Origin: Paenibacillus sp. IHBB 10380
Lineage (GTDB): Bacteria > Bacillota > Bacilli > Paenibacillales > Paenibacillaceae
Assembly (NCBI RefSeq): GCF_000949425.1
Contig: NZ_CP010976.1
Coordinates: 1,302,001-1,366,000 of the forward strand
Direction of reading: 5' to 3'
DNA length: 64,000 nt
Shown here: piece by piece, positions 27,652-36,600 of the stretch
Layout: every line of letters begins with the position of its first letter
How positions within the stretch are numbered: position 1 is the stretch's first letter
Position numbers and translations under genes: made by a program
Notes under the pieces: model-generated
Seen by the model: the letters and a program-made list of their open reading frames with translations, nothing else
What the model was told of the DNA's origin: nothing
Database searches by the model: none

Positions 27652-29272
27652 AGAACTAAGATACCCTGATTTCGATGCCATGTGGGGTAATATACAGAAT
27701 GATAGATATCATTCGGAAGGTGACGCAGTAAGGGCAACACAACTACGGACTAGGTTTAAATTTCGGAAAGCCGTCATTACCACATCTGTAGCCGTTCTTA
27801 TTCTAGCAACTCCCGTATATGCTGCATTACATGTAGAATGGAGCGAAATTCTATCAGGTAGAAGTGGCGTTCAGTCAGCATTGAAGCAAGGTTTAGGTCA
27901 GGTTCTTGAGAAGTCAGTAACGCATGATGGGGTTATATTGACGCTGCATACGGCCATTGTGGATGATAACCGGACGGTCATTTTGTATAGTTTAGATTTA
28001 GGAGATGATCCCAGTAAGCTATGGCAATTCTCTAATATGACTTTACAAGATGAGAAGGGAGTAGTAATCGAAGGGCGTTATAGTAGTCAAAAATGGGATG
28101 AACAGAATAAACGATTTACAGGTTATTTTGAAACGGAATGGACGCCTGATGGAGAAGAAGCTAGAGTACAGTTTACAGCCAGCAATTTACAATTTCTTTC
28201 AAATGTAGAACGAGACATTTTGTTTAATCCACTTGATGACAGCGTTCAAACGTTTGATATCAAGCAGGATGGAATAGAAAAGGTTAGCGTTCAATCATTC
28301 GTCCAAGACAAGAACACAGCGATGATTTCTTCATCCGTTACGTACAATCAATCTGAAGTGAAGGCTTGGGCATATCCATGGATTGAGGTAAAGAAAGGTG
28401 ATAAAACAATCTATGACCTAGGGGACGGAGTGTACGGTACTCCAGGAGAACAGGGTGAGTATGTAAGTCAGCAGTTTTATCGTCTGAGTGATTTGAAGAA
28501 GGAAGCTATAACTTACCAATTGGATTACACTCGCGAGGAAAAACGATTAAATAAACAATGGAATTTCGATCTTGTGCTGAATAAAACTCAAATGTTAACA
28601 GGAACTTTCAAACGAAATATCGATATACCCCTTAATTATGGCGTGAAGGGTGCAGTTCTTAAGGAAATGGTGGTCACACCAACCCAAGTCAATATTAAGG
28701 TAAGCCACAAGGATAAATACTTACGTCTTCCATATGCGAAATATGCTCTTGATGTAAATGGTACGCTACTTGATGGAGGTGTATGGTTCGATAGTAGTGA
28801 TGAGGGTACGCAACCGAATGAAACGTCATTCCGCTTTGAATTACCTTCTGAGGTACGAATTACGGAGGATACCCCTGTAACATGGGTACAGAGGTATGAG
28901 GTTATTACACATTCTGGTGGGACAGATCCAATCCAGTTGCAGGATATTAAAGAAGAGAAAAAATCCACAGTGACTAAAGTGGACGGATACGCTGTGAAAT
29001 GGACGTATTATACAAAGGACGGTAATCTTTATGTGGAAAGTGAAAGTTCAGATCGGAACTTCGGAGGAGTTAATCAGACTTATAGATTAGTAGAGGGAAA
29101 GAGGAATTATGGTAAGCCATTGACTGCTAATTTCTCGGGAGATGGTAAGAACAAATCCATTGATATATATAAGGACTTTGAGGGAATCGATGCTGAGGTA
29201 TATATTTGGAAGTATGATATTGAAGATCCAAATAAGGTAGAGAAGATAGAAATTTTGCCGAGATTGAAATAA
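27605..29272 (+). CDS. Membrane anti-sigma factor with DUF4179-type extracellular domain
   Basis: The start is ATG 27605, with GGGAGGAGAAA just upstream and inside the sigma gene. The 555-residue protein has about 55 cytosolic residues (likely sigma-binding), a single membrane helix (about 57-77, TTSVAVLILATPVYAAL), then about 475 extracellular residues with beta-rich repeats. This is the layout of DUF4179 anti-sigma factors next to ECF sigma genes in Bacillales. It should hold the sigma factor at the membrane until an envelope signal releases it. The inducing signal is unknown. A terminator follows. Confidence 0.85.
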   Translation: MENVEKILSYHLNEDKELRYPDFDAMWGNIQNDRYHSEGDAVRATQLRTRFKFRKAVITTSVAVLILATPVYAALHVEWSEILSGRSGVQSALKQGLGQVLEKSVTHDGVILTLHTAIVDDNRTVILYSLDLGDDPSKLWQFSNMTLQDEKGVVIEGRYSSQKWDEQNKRFTGYFETEWTPDGEEARVQFTASNLQFLSNVERDILFNPLDDSVQTFDIKQDGIEKVSVQSFVQDKNTAMISSSVTYNQSEVKAWAYPWIEVKKGDKTIYDLGDGVYGTPGEQGEYVSQQFYRLSDLKKEAITYQLDYTREEKRLNKQWNFDLVLNKTQMLTGTFKRNIDIPLNYGVKGAVLKEMVVTPTQVNIKVSHKDKYLRLPYAKYALDVNGTLLDGGVWFDSSDEGTQPNETSFRFELPSEVRITEDTPVTWVQRYEVITHSGGTDPIQLQDIKEEKKSTVTKVDGYAVKWTYYTKDGNLYVESESSDRNFGGVNQTYRLVEGKRNYGKPLTANFSGDGKNKSIDIYKDFEGIDAEVYIWKYDIEDPNKVEKIEILPRLK

Positions 29273-29298
29273 ATATAATGAATAGTTAAACCATATTA

Positions 29299-29369
29299 TG
29301 GGCATTTATTCTTAACTTATGAGCTGAAGAAGGCTTAACAAGTTAAGAATGAATAGTCCATGTTTTTTT
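29299..29369 (+). terminator. Large hairpin terminator after the anti-sigma gene
   Basis: Perfect 11-bp arms ATTCTTAACTT (29308-29318) and AAGTTAAGAAT (29340-29350), extended by weaker pairs to GGGC/GTCC, are followed by a T-run at 29362-29369. Outer AACCATAT / ATATGGTT sequences can pair as well. Confidence 0.8.
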
Positions 29370-29414
29370 GAAATATGGTTCAGGTAAAGGTTGTTGTTGA
29401 TATTTCTATAATAA

Positions 29415-29440
29415 AGGGACTCTAATGAGAGTCTCTTATT
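29415..29440 (+). terminator. Second hairpin in the 29.3-29.7 kb gap
   Basis: AGGGACTCT with AGAGTCTCT around AATG, followed by TATTAT. It may be a back-up terminator. Confidence 0.6.
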
Positions 29441-29530
29441 ATTTATAATTTGCTATATAACTATTTAGTGAAATATTATTGTTAGCACTCCTTTTTCGGA
29501 CAAGCAACAGTTATATTAACTCTGGTATAT

Positions 29531-29623
29531 ACTTACAATAAAGTAAGTCATATCTGGCATGGGTCTGCGGTACTAACTGAACCATATTTCTATGAGAAAC
29601 GGTTACCGTCCTTTTAAAGACCG
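29531..29623 (+). other. Possible structured leader upstream of a membrane-protein gene
   Basis: The long gap before 29707 contains ACTTAC/GTAAGT (29531-29548). A compact nested set of pairs follows: GGTCT with AGACC enclosing GCGGTA with TTACCGT and AACC with GGTT, about 29571-29623. It does not match a riboswitch class I can name. It could be a cis-regulatory RNA or chance. Confidence 0.25.
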
Positions 29624-29706
29624 CGAAGTCATTTCTATTTGTAGATGAAACATTTAACCAATAGGAACGTTATATAAGAAAGGGTTAAAAAGGGGGATTT
29701 TTCCTT

Positions 29707-30447
29707 ATGTTTAAAAATAGAAGTAATTATACCAATCAAGAACCATTGTATATTAATCCAACAGCTTCTAAATTACCATGGATTTATAGCAGACGTGCAC
29801 TGATCATTTCAGTTGTTCTTTTTATACTTATCATAACACTTAGCTTTCGATTTCCAGGTTCTTCATCCATTATTGAACGTATTTTTGCAGCAATAGGTCT
29901 GCCAGTGACTTCTCAAAGTTACGGTAGTGGCCTTCATTATGCGAACCTAGTCGTTCTTGCTCTATTCATCGTTTTGTTGTTTACGGCTAATTATGCACTT
30001 CAACGTGGGCGGACATGGATTGTCATTATTTTATTAATTACATTAGGCACTGTACCCAACTGGCTTACAACGAATTATCAGCGTTACTTGGCATCGGGCA
30101 TATATGCTGTAGAAGTGGATCAGAATGAATCTAGATGTTTTTATACGATTGACCAAGGGGAATTTACAGGTCATTGTCAATTAACGCTTATTAACAATAA
30201 TAACTCGACCGTTGAAGTCCAGCCTCTGCTCGAGATTCCGAGGCATCGTACAACATCGAAGAACACTCTACCTGATATTAAGTTGAAGCCAGTAACGCTG
30301 CAGGCAGGAGAAACAAAGGTATATAGGACAGAATCTGGGCATGCTTTGATCGAGAATTACATTGATCAGGGCCCCGAGGAAGGTTGGCTTGAGGTTAAGC
30401 TAAGCAATGGCAAGTATGATCGGAGATTGAAAACAAAAGTGTATTAA
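29707..30447 (+). CDS. Membrane protein of unknown function
   Basis: This 246-residue protein has three predicted membrane helices (about 27-47, 78-100 and 103-122) and a C-terminal domain of about 120 residues that should lie outside the cell. That domain contains two Cys in SRCFYTIDQGEFTGHCQ, perhaps a disulphide, and an immunoglobulin-like pattern (VEVQPLLEIPRHRTT, VTLQAGETKVYRTE). I do not recognise the family. AAAAAGGGGGA lies upstream. It is transcribed alone, after a 434-base gap. Confidence 0.75.
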   Translation: MFKNRSNYTNQEPLYINPTASKLPWIYSRRALIISVVLFILIITLSFRFPGSSSIIERIFAAIGLPVTSQSYGSGLHYANLVVLALFIVLLFTANYALQRGRTWIVIILLITLGTVPNWLTTNYQRYLASGIYAVEVDQNESRCFYTIDQGEFTGHCQLTLINNNNSTVEVQPLLEIPRHRTTSKNTLPDIKLKPVTLQAGETKVYRTESGHALIENYIDQGPEEGWLEVKLSNGKYDRRLKTKVY

Positions 30448-30612
30448 ATAGCAAGAAAGAGGGGCCATATTTTTATAGGGAAAATTAAATGTATTAACGA
30501 AACAGTTCCCCTATCCGTAGAAGGTTATGCTAATATAAATCCATGGTTCAAGATGTTACATGGGAACAGGGGATCATAGGATATTTTACATGATGAATAG
30601 AAGGGTGATACC

Positions 30613-30807
30613 GTGCAAACGTTAAATGACGTCATTTTTGACATGGATGTATATGATGAGTTGGGTTGGGAGCTAGAGAATGTTAAAATAATGAAACTTA
30701 ACGGATTAGAGGTCTCACGTAAATTTCTGAATTTTGTTCTGCAAAAGGGTGATCGTGTGGAGATCGAAACGGTGAATGGGAAAGTCTATATGGAGGAAGT
30801 TAACTAA
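30613..30807 (+). CDS. Small hypothetical protein, 64 residues
   Basis: GTG 30613 with AGAAGGGTGA upstream opens a 64-residue acidic protein ending in GDRVEIETVNGKVYMEEVN, which looks like a small beta barrel end. No family recognised. It lies alone between two stretches of non-coding DNA and ends before a strong terminator, which supports a real gene. Confidence 0.55.
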   Translation: MQTLNDVIFDMDVYDELGWELENVKIMKLNGLEVSRKFLNFVLQKGDRVEIETVNGKVYMEEVN

Positions 30808-30853
30808 GGTATGAAAGAGTATACTTAATCTAATAGAAGAGCGATTTTTGAAA

Positions 30854-30897
30854 AAAAACGGTAGGCCAAGGTTTGATTATCCTTTGCCTACCGTTTT
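30854..30897. terminator. Bidirectional terminator
   Basis: AAAACGGTAGGC with GCCTACCGTTTT plus inner pairs (CAAGG/CCTTTG) around TTTGATTAT. It has an A-run left and T-run right and lies between convergent genes. Confidence 0.9.
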
Positions 30898-30941
30898 AAT
30901 GTTATGATCCAAGGCTGATTTCTTAAACGTAATTTGGATTA

Positions 30942-31655
30942 TTACCGTTTAAATTGCTCCTGCGGCCACAAGTCCCAAGGATATTGGTTGGGTGGAGATG
31001 AGATGAGCTTAACCTCTTCTTTGGTGACAGGATGAGAGAACCCTACGAATACAGACCATAGAGCAATTTGCTGGCCTATTTTGTTTACGGCGCTACCGTA
31101 TTTCTGATCGCCATATAGTGGGCAGCCAATATGACTGAACTGAACTCTAATTTGATGTGATCTGCCTGTCAGCAGTTCAACTTCAATGAGACTTAAGCGG
31201 TCTGTCGTCCCTAATACTTTATAATCTAGAATCGCATCTTTACCACCAGCGGTCCCCTTAGGGACAACAGTTACGGTGTTGGTGCTTCCATCTTTTAGCA
31301 AAGTATCGGTTAACCTTCCCTGATTGGATGGTAATTTCCCATGTACTACAGCGACATACACTTTGCGAAAATGATGACTACGAACTGCCTCTGATAAGCG
31401 GGAAGCGGCTTTGGAAGTTTTGGCAAAGATCATAGCACCACCAACAGGGCGATCGAGTCTATGCACTAATCCCATGTATACATTACCCGGCTTGTTGTAT
31501 CTGTCTTTAATATCCTGTTTGAGAATACTGAGCATATCTGGATCACCAGAAGAATCTTCTTGAGTCGGTACGTTGACAGGCTTGACCACGCCAAGTAGGT
31601 GATTATCTTCATACAGAATAGAAATTCCTGATTCAGCTGTTTCTCCATTATTCAT
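30942..31655 (-). CDS. RluA-family RNA pseudouridine synthase
   Basis: The enzyme of about 237 residues converts uridine to pseudouridine in rRNA or tRNA. The catalytic motif HRLDRPVGG (family HRLDxxTSG with the active Asp) is present, with the RSHQIRVQF and GDQKYG blocks typical of RluA/RluD. There is no S4 domain. The start is ATG at 31655, with GGGAGG 10 bases upstream; the longer frame to 31691 overlaps the preceding gene. It lies 5 bases after the methyltransferase gene, so both form an RNA-modification operon. Confidence 0.92.
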   Translation of the reverse strand: MNNGETAESGISILYEDNHLLGVVKPVNVPTQEDSSGDPDMLSILKQDIKDRYNKPGNVYMGLVHRLDRPVGGAMIFAKTSKAASRLSEAVRSHHFRKVYVAVVHGKLPSNQGRLTDTLLKDGSTNTVTVVPKGTAGGKDAILDYKVLGTTDRLSLIEVELLTGRSHQIRVQFSHIGCPLYGDQKYGSAVNKIGQQIALWSVFVGFSHPVTKEEVKLISSPPNQYPWDLWPQEQFKR

Positions 31656-31660
31656 AATCT

Positions 31661-32524
31661 TTAAGCCTCCCAGCGGCCCAATATACCGCAAGGTAAAGTG
31701 AGTTTAGAAGTGGTGATGGGTAACCCAATCTCACCGGATGAGATTTTACCACCGTACTTACGTGATACTGTCATGGATAGCATATTATTCAGCACAGTAG
31801 GGGAAATACCCGTTGTATATGAATTAATAAGCATAAAGAGCGGTTTATCAGACATAATTTCCATACAGCTCTCCAAGAAAGGATACAAGCTTGTCTCCAG
31901 CTTCCACATTTCTCCACCAGGTCCACGACCATAGGAAGGAGGGTCCATAATTATAGCATCGTATTTATTACCACGGCGTTGCTCACGTTGTACGAACTTA
32001 AATACATCGTCAGTTATAAAACGTACAGGCTTATTTGTAAGACCAGAAAGCTGCAAATTGTCTTTCGCCCACTGTACCATACCTTTTGCCGCATCGACAT
32101 GCACGACTTCTGCGCCTGCATAAGCAGCAGCTACAGTGGCACCGCCTGTGTATGCGAATAGGTTCAATACTTTAATGGGACGTCCAGCATCGGCAATTTT
32201 ATCCATCATCCAACGCCAGTTGATAGCTTGTTCTGGAAACAGTCCTGTGTGTTTAAAGTTGGTAGGACGTATATGGAATTTTAACTTATCATAAGAGATA
32301 CTCCAACGTTCTGGAATGGGCTTCTTCATATCCCATTGACCGCCACCGGCAGCGCTACGGGTATAATGTCCATGAATCTTACGCCAAGTATCTGTCTCGT
32401 TCTCCAGCGGCCAAATAATTTGTGGATCAGGTCTGCGAAGGATAACGTCGCCCCATCTTTCCAGCTTATCTCCATCTCCTGTATCAATTAACTCATAATC
32501 TTGCCAATCTTGTGCTACATACAT
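31661..32524 (-). CDS. SAM-dependent RNA methyltransferase (RlmI/YwbD-like class I)
   Basis: The 287-residue Rossmann methyltransferase has the SAM motif NLFAYTGGAT, the acidic strand VVHVDAAKGMVQWAK, the motif IMDPPSYGRGP (DPPxF/Y type of 23S rRNA methylases) and the terminal SKLTLPCG. An N-terminal PUA domain typical of RlmI is absent, so it is a shorter relative. It overlaps the operon with the pseudouridine synthase downstream. The target base is unknown. AAGGATGG precedes the ATG. Confidence 0.85.
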   Translation of the reverse strand: MYVAQDWQDYELIDTGDGDKLERWGDVILRRPDPQIIWPLENETDTWRKIHGHYTRSAAGGGQWDMKKPIPERWSISYDKLKFHIRPTNFKHTGLFPEQAINWRWMMDKIADAGRPIKVLNLFAYTGGATVAAAYAGAEVVHVDAAKGMVQWAKDNLQLSGLTNKPVRFITDDVFKFVQREQRRGNKYDAIIMDPPSYGRGPGGEMWKLETSLYPFLESCMEIMSDKPLFMLINSYTTGISPTVLNNMLSMTVSRKYGGKISSGEIGLPITTSKLTLPCGILGRWEA

Positions 32525-32725
32525 ATCAACAATCCATCCTTCTTATACAGTCTAATTTCGTTTAGCTTATATTGTACATCATTTGCCAGGGTTAATGCAT
32601 CCTATACAGGCACAGAAGGCTCAAACAATTAAATTTCTCTAATGAATTTAGATATTAATGCGTTATAAATGACTGAAGGAAAATTCAATTATGTTACTAA
32701 TGAAATCGTTAGAATGTAACAAGTT

Positions 32726-32762
32726 AACCCTCACTTCTACTATTGTAGTGTTAGTAAGGGTT
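32726..32762 (-). terminator. Imperfect hairpin downstream of a GNAT gene
   Basis: AACCCTCACTTCTAC with GTAGTGTTAGTAAGGGTT around TATT, with a few mismatches. It lies 27 bases past the stop of the minus-strand acetyltransferase gene. No long T-run. Confidence 0.4.
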
Positions 32763-32789
32763 CTGTACATCATATGGAGTCAAGGTTGG

Positions 32790-33650
32790 TCAACCCGTAT
32801 ATAAATAGTAATCTTGCTTCTCTTGAATGATAAAGCCACACGACTCATATAAATGGAGAGCATTCGGATTATGTACAGCAACTTCCAGCCAAAGTGAATT
32901 GTCATCACTTCTTTGCCGCTCAATCACTTGACGTAGTGCTCTGCGACCAATACCTTGACCGCGAACTGTCGCATCTACGGTAAAAGCATTAATCCATGTG
33001 ATTGAGTCTATCGGAGATACCCTGATTTTACCTACAGTGAGGCTATTAAACTCAATCATAAAGTCATTCTGGATACTATCTTCTGTCAATGGAAGGTACA
33101 GATCTTGCGTATCTTCAAGACTCATGTTAAATCCGTCTAGATCGAGTCTTATGAGTTGTGGAACATCTTGTAAAGTAGCCTTTCTAATAGAGACCTGTAC
33201 ATCTTGAGAAATGCTTTCGTCCGGAAGAAGGGGATTATCCATGCCAACTTGTTCATCCCATTTCATCTGGTATTCAGAGTTTTCATATTTGCACGGGATA
33301 CTCTTTAAGAACATCTCCCCCGATAATGAATTTGCAGGTGTATTTAGTAATAGTAAAGAGTATCCATCAAGCTGAATTTGGTGTATCGCTTGTGTCCAAA
33401 GGGAAGTGAATATCCCTTGGCGGCGATAATTTTGGTGAACCATACCACAGATTTCAACTTGGCTGCCCCATCTGTATACTCCTAAAAATCCGATGAGCAT
33501 GTTGTCGTGGTTATAATGTAAATAATCCTGCTTTTCATCAGCATTTCGATGACTTAACATCTCCCAGTTCAACTTTAGAGATAACCCATCCGCTTGTTCA
33601 CAATGTTGCTGTAAAGATTGAATTTGTTGAAGCTGTTGTTCATTAAGCAA
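32790..33650 (-). CDS. Double GNAT-domain acetyltransferase
   Basis: This 286-residue protein has two GNAT folds. The N-terminal one shows VEICGMVHQNYRRQGIF (acetyl-CoA loop RRQGIF) and the C-terminal one VDATVRGQGIGRRAL plus NPNALHLYESCGF. Duplicated GNAT proteins of this kind include mycothiol-synthase-like and unassigned Bacillales enzymes; the substrate is unknown. The start is TTG at 33648-33650 with AAGGAGG seven bases upstream; a downstream ATG has none. Monocistronic. Confidence 0.85.
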   Translation of the reverse strand: MLNEQQLQQIQSLQQHCEQADGLSLKLNWEMLSHRNADEKQDYLHYNHDNMLIGFLGVYRWGSQVEICGMVHQNYRRQGIFTSLWTQAIHQIQLDGYSLLLLNTPANSLSGEMFLKSIPCKYENSEYQMKWDEQVGMDNPLLPDESISQDVQVSIRKATLQDVPQLIRLDLDGFNMSLEDTQDLYLPLTEDSIQNDFMIEFNSLTVGKIRVSPIDSITWINAFTVDATVRGQGIGRRALRQVIERQRSDDNSLWLEVAVHNPNALHLYESCGFIIQEKQDYYLYTG

Positions 33651-33837
33651 CCCTATTCCTCCTTAAATTAGTGCCTCTCCCATGAGAAGCAGATTATTGA
33701 ATTGATGTTGAGTGATCAAATTGTACTATTTCATAGTCGTAAAATCCAGATTGATTTAGATAAATACCAATACATAATCATGTCGAGTGGAGCATATAGA
33801 TGTTATGGGGAACGTCCGTGACGCTGGGAGAGGGAAA

Positions 33838-33878
33838 CCGTCCGATAGAGCCATCCTTAGATTGATGGAGGCGGACGG
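33838..33878 (+). promoter_or_regulatory. Hairpin that occludes the ribosome binding site of a 26-residue peptide
   Basis: CCGTCCG (33838-33844) pairs with CGGACGG (33872-33878), and CCATC (33851-33855) with GATGG (33864-33868). The GGAGG ribosome binding site at 33867-33871 lies inside the stem-loop, partly paired, just before ATG 33881. Such occlusion is typical of type I toxin mRNAs. Confidence 0.6.
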
Positions 33879-33880
33879 AT

Positions 33881-33961
33881 ATGACGATTGAACAGCTTAT
33901 TTCACTGCTCGTACTTATTGTTATGATTATTGAGTTAGCCGTAAGAAAAGGAAAATCGTAA
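33881..33961 (+). CDS. 26-residue membrane peptide, holin-like/type I toxin candidate
   Basis: The peptide starts MTIEQLISLL, continues as one hydrophobic helix (about 6-20, LISLLVLIVMIIELAV) and ends in a basic tail RKGKS. GGAGG lies 9 bases before the ATG. Upstream, the hairpin at 33838-33878 covers the site. Downstream a 15-bp perfect terminator closes a transcript of about 250 bases. Size, topology and leader recall holin-like type I toxins of Bacillales (TxpA/BsrG-like and Hol-Tox families). I could not identify the antisense RNA. It may instead be a harmless small membrane protein. Confidence 0.55.
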   Translation: MTIEQLISLLVLIVMIIELAVRKGKS

Positions 33962-33997
33962 GACAGAAGCACTAGAACAAAGTCGATGACAGCCCAT

Positions 33998-34052
33998 ATC
34001 ACTTCAATTCACTATTGATTTTTAATATGTGAATTGAAGTGATTTTGGTTTT
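33998..34052 (+). terminator. Strong terminator after the 26-residue peptide
   Basis: Perfect 15-bp arms (33998-34012 and 34029-34043; ATCACTTCAATTCAC) around a 16-base loop, followed by TTTGGTTTTG. Confidence 0.85.
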
Positions 34053-34214
34053 GAGTTTCTATGGAGCTGGAATAGGATGTCATCAGTTGAAGAGGGGACA
34101 CGGGTGCAGGTATATCTGAGAAATCTAGAAATCTAGAAATTTAAACGAAACTTAAACAAAAGCCATCTTTCTTCTTAACCCTGGGTAGTTATGATAAGTA
34201 TCGAGGTGATCAGA

Positions 34215-35129
34215 TTGAGTGAATTTATTATAACTACCCACGATTTGTCTAAACGTTACGGATCAAGAAAGGTAGTTGAGAAAGTTAATTTAGAGATTAA
34301 TAAGGGAGATATTTATGGTTTCTTAGGGCCAAACGGAGCAGGGAAAACGACGACTATTCGGATGTTGCTTGGTCTAATTAAGCCTTCAAGTGGTTCTGTA
34401 CATATGTTTGAGAAGAATCTTAAACAGGAAAAAATGGCCATTCTTCGTAAAGTAGGCTCACTGGTGGAATACCCTTCGTATTATGGTCATTTAACAGCTT
34501 ATGAGAATCTTGAAGTTATCAGGCGCATATTGGAGGTTCCTAAATCACGAATTGATGAAGTTCTATCTATCGTTCGGCTTACTAAAGATGCAAGAAGATC
34601 TGTTAAAGGTTATTCACTTGGCATGAAACAGCGACTCGGAATAGCAGCTGCTTTGCTTGGGCAGCCAGAGCTGCTTATTCTGGATGAGCCGACCAATGGA
34701 CTTGATCCTTCAGGAATATTAGAGATTCGGGAACTTATTAAGAAAATGCCACAGGAGGAGGGGATCACGGTGCTTGTATCAAGTCACTTACTGAGTGAAG
34801 TCGAGCAGATGGCGAACCGAGTCGGAATTATTCAAGAGGGGAATATGTTATTTCAAAATTCGATAGAAGTCCTTCGTCAACGTGCCAAAAGCAAAATCCG
34901 CATGGTCGTGACAGAACCTGAGATTGCATTACGTACTGTAGCGGCAGTCGGTTGTTATGCGAAGTTAAAAGAGTCCGCTCTAATATTTGAAGGTATTTCA
35001 GATGAGAAAATAGCAAGAACGATTGAAGCACTCGTTAACAATCAGCATGATATATATAGAGTAGAAGAGATCACAACCTCCTTAGAGGACATTTTCTTAG
35101 AACTGATCGGGGAGGGGCAGAGCTTATGA
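34215..35129 (+). CDS. ABC transporter ATPase, BcrA/LanF-like
   Basis: This protein of about 304 residues has Walker A GPNGAGKTT, signature YSLGMKQRLG, Walker B LLILDEPTNG and SSHLLSE. The C-terminal domain matches ATPases of bacitracin and lantibiotic self-protection exporters. TTG 34215 is the likely start because AGGTGATC ends a few bases before it; the ATG at 34191 has no site. The last codon overlaps the following permease gene (ATGA). With the two permeases it forms a three-gene LanFEG-like transporter. No lantibiotic precursor or synthetase gene is near, so it may be a stand-alone resistance system. Confidence 0.88.
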   Translation: MSEFIITTHDLSKRYGSRKVVEKVNLEINKGDIYGFLGPNGAGKTTTIRMLLGLIKPSSGSVHMFEKNLKQEKMAILRKVGSLVEYPSYYGHLTAYENLEVIRRILEVPKSRIDEVLSIVRLTKDARRSVKGYSLGMKQRLGIAAALLGQPELLILDEPTNGLDPSGILEIRELIKKMPQEEGITVLVSSHLLSEVEQMANRVGIIQEGNMLFQNSIEVLRQRAKSKIRMVVTEPEIALRTVAAVGCYAKLKESALIFEGISDEKIARTIEALVNNQHDIYRVEEITTSLEDIFLELIGEGQSL

Positions 35130-35839
35130 TGGCGCAAGTTCTGGCTTCAGATTTTTCAAAGATTCGTAGAACGGCCATTTGGTTCCTCGTTTTCTTGGGG
35201 CCTGTGGGGGTGATTGCATTGCAGGCTGTTAATTTTGGGCTACGGTATGATTATTTAACGGACTTGTATGCTGCTGACTTATGGGCTGGCGTATTAATGA
35301 ATGTACAGTTTTTAGTGACGCCGACCATCATCCTTGGTATTACAATCATTACGTCAATGATCGCGAGTATAGAGCATCAAATGAATTCATGGAAGCAGCT
35401 ATTGGCACTACCTATTACAAAATCCAGTGTTTTTACAGCTAAATTTGCGTTAAGTGTTATTTTATTATTAATATCTTGCACTTTACTTGCTCTGGGAACT
35501 GCTGGACTTGGAGTGGCGTTGAAATGTGGCTCGGATATTCCGGTTCTTGAGCTAATTAAACAAAGTTTTTATCCATTGTTTACATTTTTACCTGTATTAG
35601 CGTTACAACTGTGGTTAGCAATTACGCTGCGAAATCAAGCTATTCCACTTACGATTGGAATCATAGGTACGATTCTCTCTTTGTATGCGTTCAGTTTATC
35701 TCAATGGATCGTTTCCAAATGGCCCTTACTTGTGAATGAGACTAATGTACGAGAGTACTCTGTACTTGCAGGTATTGTTGTGGGCTTATGTATTTTTAGT
35801 ATGGGATTATTTGATTTCTTAAGACGGGATGTGAATTAG
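35126..35839 (+). CDS. ABC permease, LanE/MutE-like
   Basis: This 237-residue membrane protein has six predicted helices and the sequence SIEHQMNSWKQLLALP after helix 2, which is typical of the MutE/EpiE lantibiotic-immunity permease family. It starts at ATG 35126 (or 35129) overlapping the ATPase stop, with GGGGAGGGG upstream. It pairs with the related permease that follows one base later, presumably as a heterodimer. Confidence 0.82.
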   Translation: MMAQVLASDFSKIRRTAIWFLVFLGPVGVIALQAVNFGLRYDYLTDLYAADLWAGVLMNVQFLVTPTIILGITIITSMIASIEHQMNSWKQLLALPITKSSVFTAKFALSVILLLISCTLLALGTAGLGVALKCGSDIPVLELIKQSFYPLFTFLPVLALQLWLAITLRNQAIPLTIGIIGTILSLYAFSLSQWIVSKWPLLVNETNVREYSVLAGIVVGLCIFSMGLFDFLRRDVN

Positions 35840-35840
35840 C

Positions 35841-36578
35841 ATGAAAACCTTGATTAATATATTGGGTTCTGAGTGGTTAAAGGTGCGTAAATCCAATATA
35901 TGGTTGCTCGTTTTCGTTAGTCCCATTCTGTCATCGCTATTAGGATTTTTTACGATTAAAGAAGAAGGATATGATTATAATTGGATCATGTTACTTTCTA
36001 CGATGGTACTTTTACATGCGTTGTTATTTTTGCCACTGTTGACAGGGGTGTTTGGGGCTTTTGTATGTCGTTATGAGCATGGGAATGGAGGGTGGAAACA
36101 GCTGCTTGCACTGCCAATGCCACGTACAACGCTTTATATGGCTAAGTTCATTATCGTGGTGATCTTACTGGCGGTGACCCAAATTCTATTTATGACTGGA
36201 GTGCTTAGCGTTGGTTGTATAAGTGGGATCAAAGAATCCATCCCGTGGAGCGTGATCGTGCGTAGTATTTATGGGGGCTGGATTGCAGCGTTACCTCTAG
36301 CAGCACTTCAATTATTGGTTTCAGTTGCTTGGTCAAGCTTTGCGGCACCACTTGCACTCAATGTCATTCTAACACTTCCGAACATGTTAGTTGTTAATTC
36401 AGAGAAATTCGGGCCTTTTTATCCGTGGGCGCAGCCCGTACTTTCTATGATTCCAAAGTCACAAGAAAGCTTGGGCGCATATCATGTATCTTTTGACACA
36501 TTGCTTTACGTCATTCTAGGAAGCTTTATTATCTTCTTAAGTTCAGGGTTGGTTTATTTCCAAAGAAAAGAAATATAA
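35841..36578 (+). CDS. ABC permease, LanG/MutG-like
   Basis: This 245-residue membrane protein is related to the preceding permease: it shares the block CRYEHGNGGWKQLLALPMPRT and six predicted helices. A duplication with divergence is likely. The gene follows after one base, so translation is coupled. Peptide antibiotic immunity is inferred from the family; the substrate is unknown. Confidence 0.82.
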   Translation: MKTLINILGSEWLKVRKSNIWLLVFVSPILSSLLGFFTIKEEGYDYNWIMLLSTMVLLHALLFLPLLTGVFGAFVCRYEHGNGGWKQLLALPMPRTTLYMAKFIIVVILLAVTQILFMTGVLSVGCISGIKESIPWSVIVRSIYGGWIAALPLAALQLLVSVAWSSFAAPLALNVILTLPNMLVVNSEKFGPFYPWAQPVLSMIPKSQESLGAYHVSFDTLLYVILGSFIIFLSSGLVYFQRKEI

Positions 36579-36600
36579 GAAATTAAGGCAGGAGAAGTCT

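Noticed and set aside
33778..34002. Minus-strand 74-codon frame opposite the 26-residue peptide
   Set aside because: It lacks a ribosome binding site, overlaps a terminator arm and reads as the complement of the better supported plus-strand peptide.
34215..36578. Lantibiotic biosynthesis cluster
   Set aside because: The LanFEG-like transporter is present, but no precursor peptide, LanB/C/M enzyme or two-component system is nearby.
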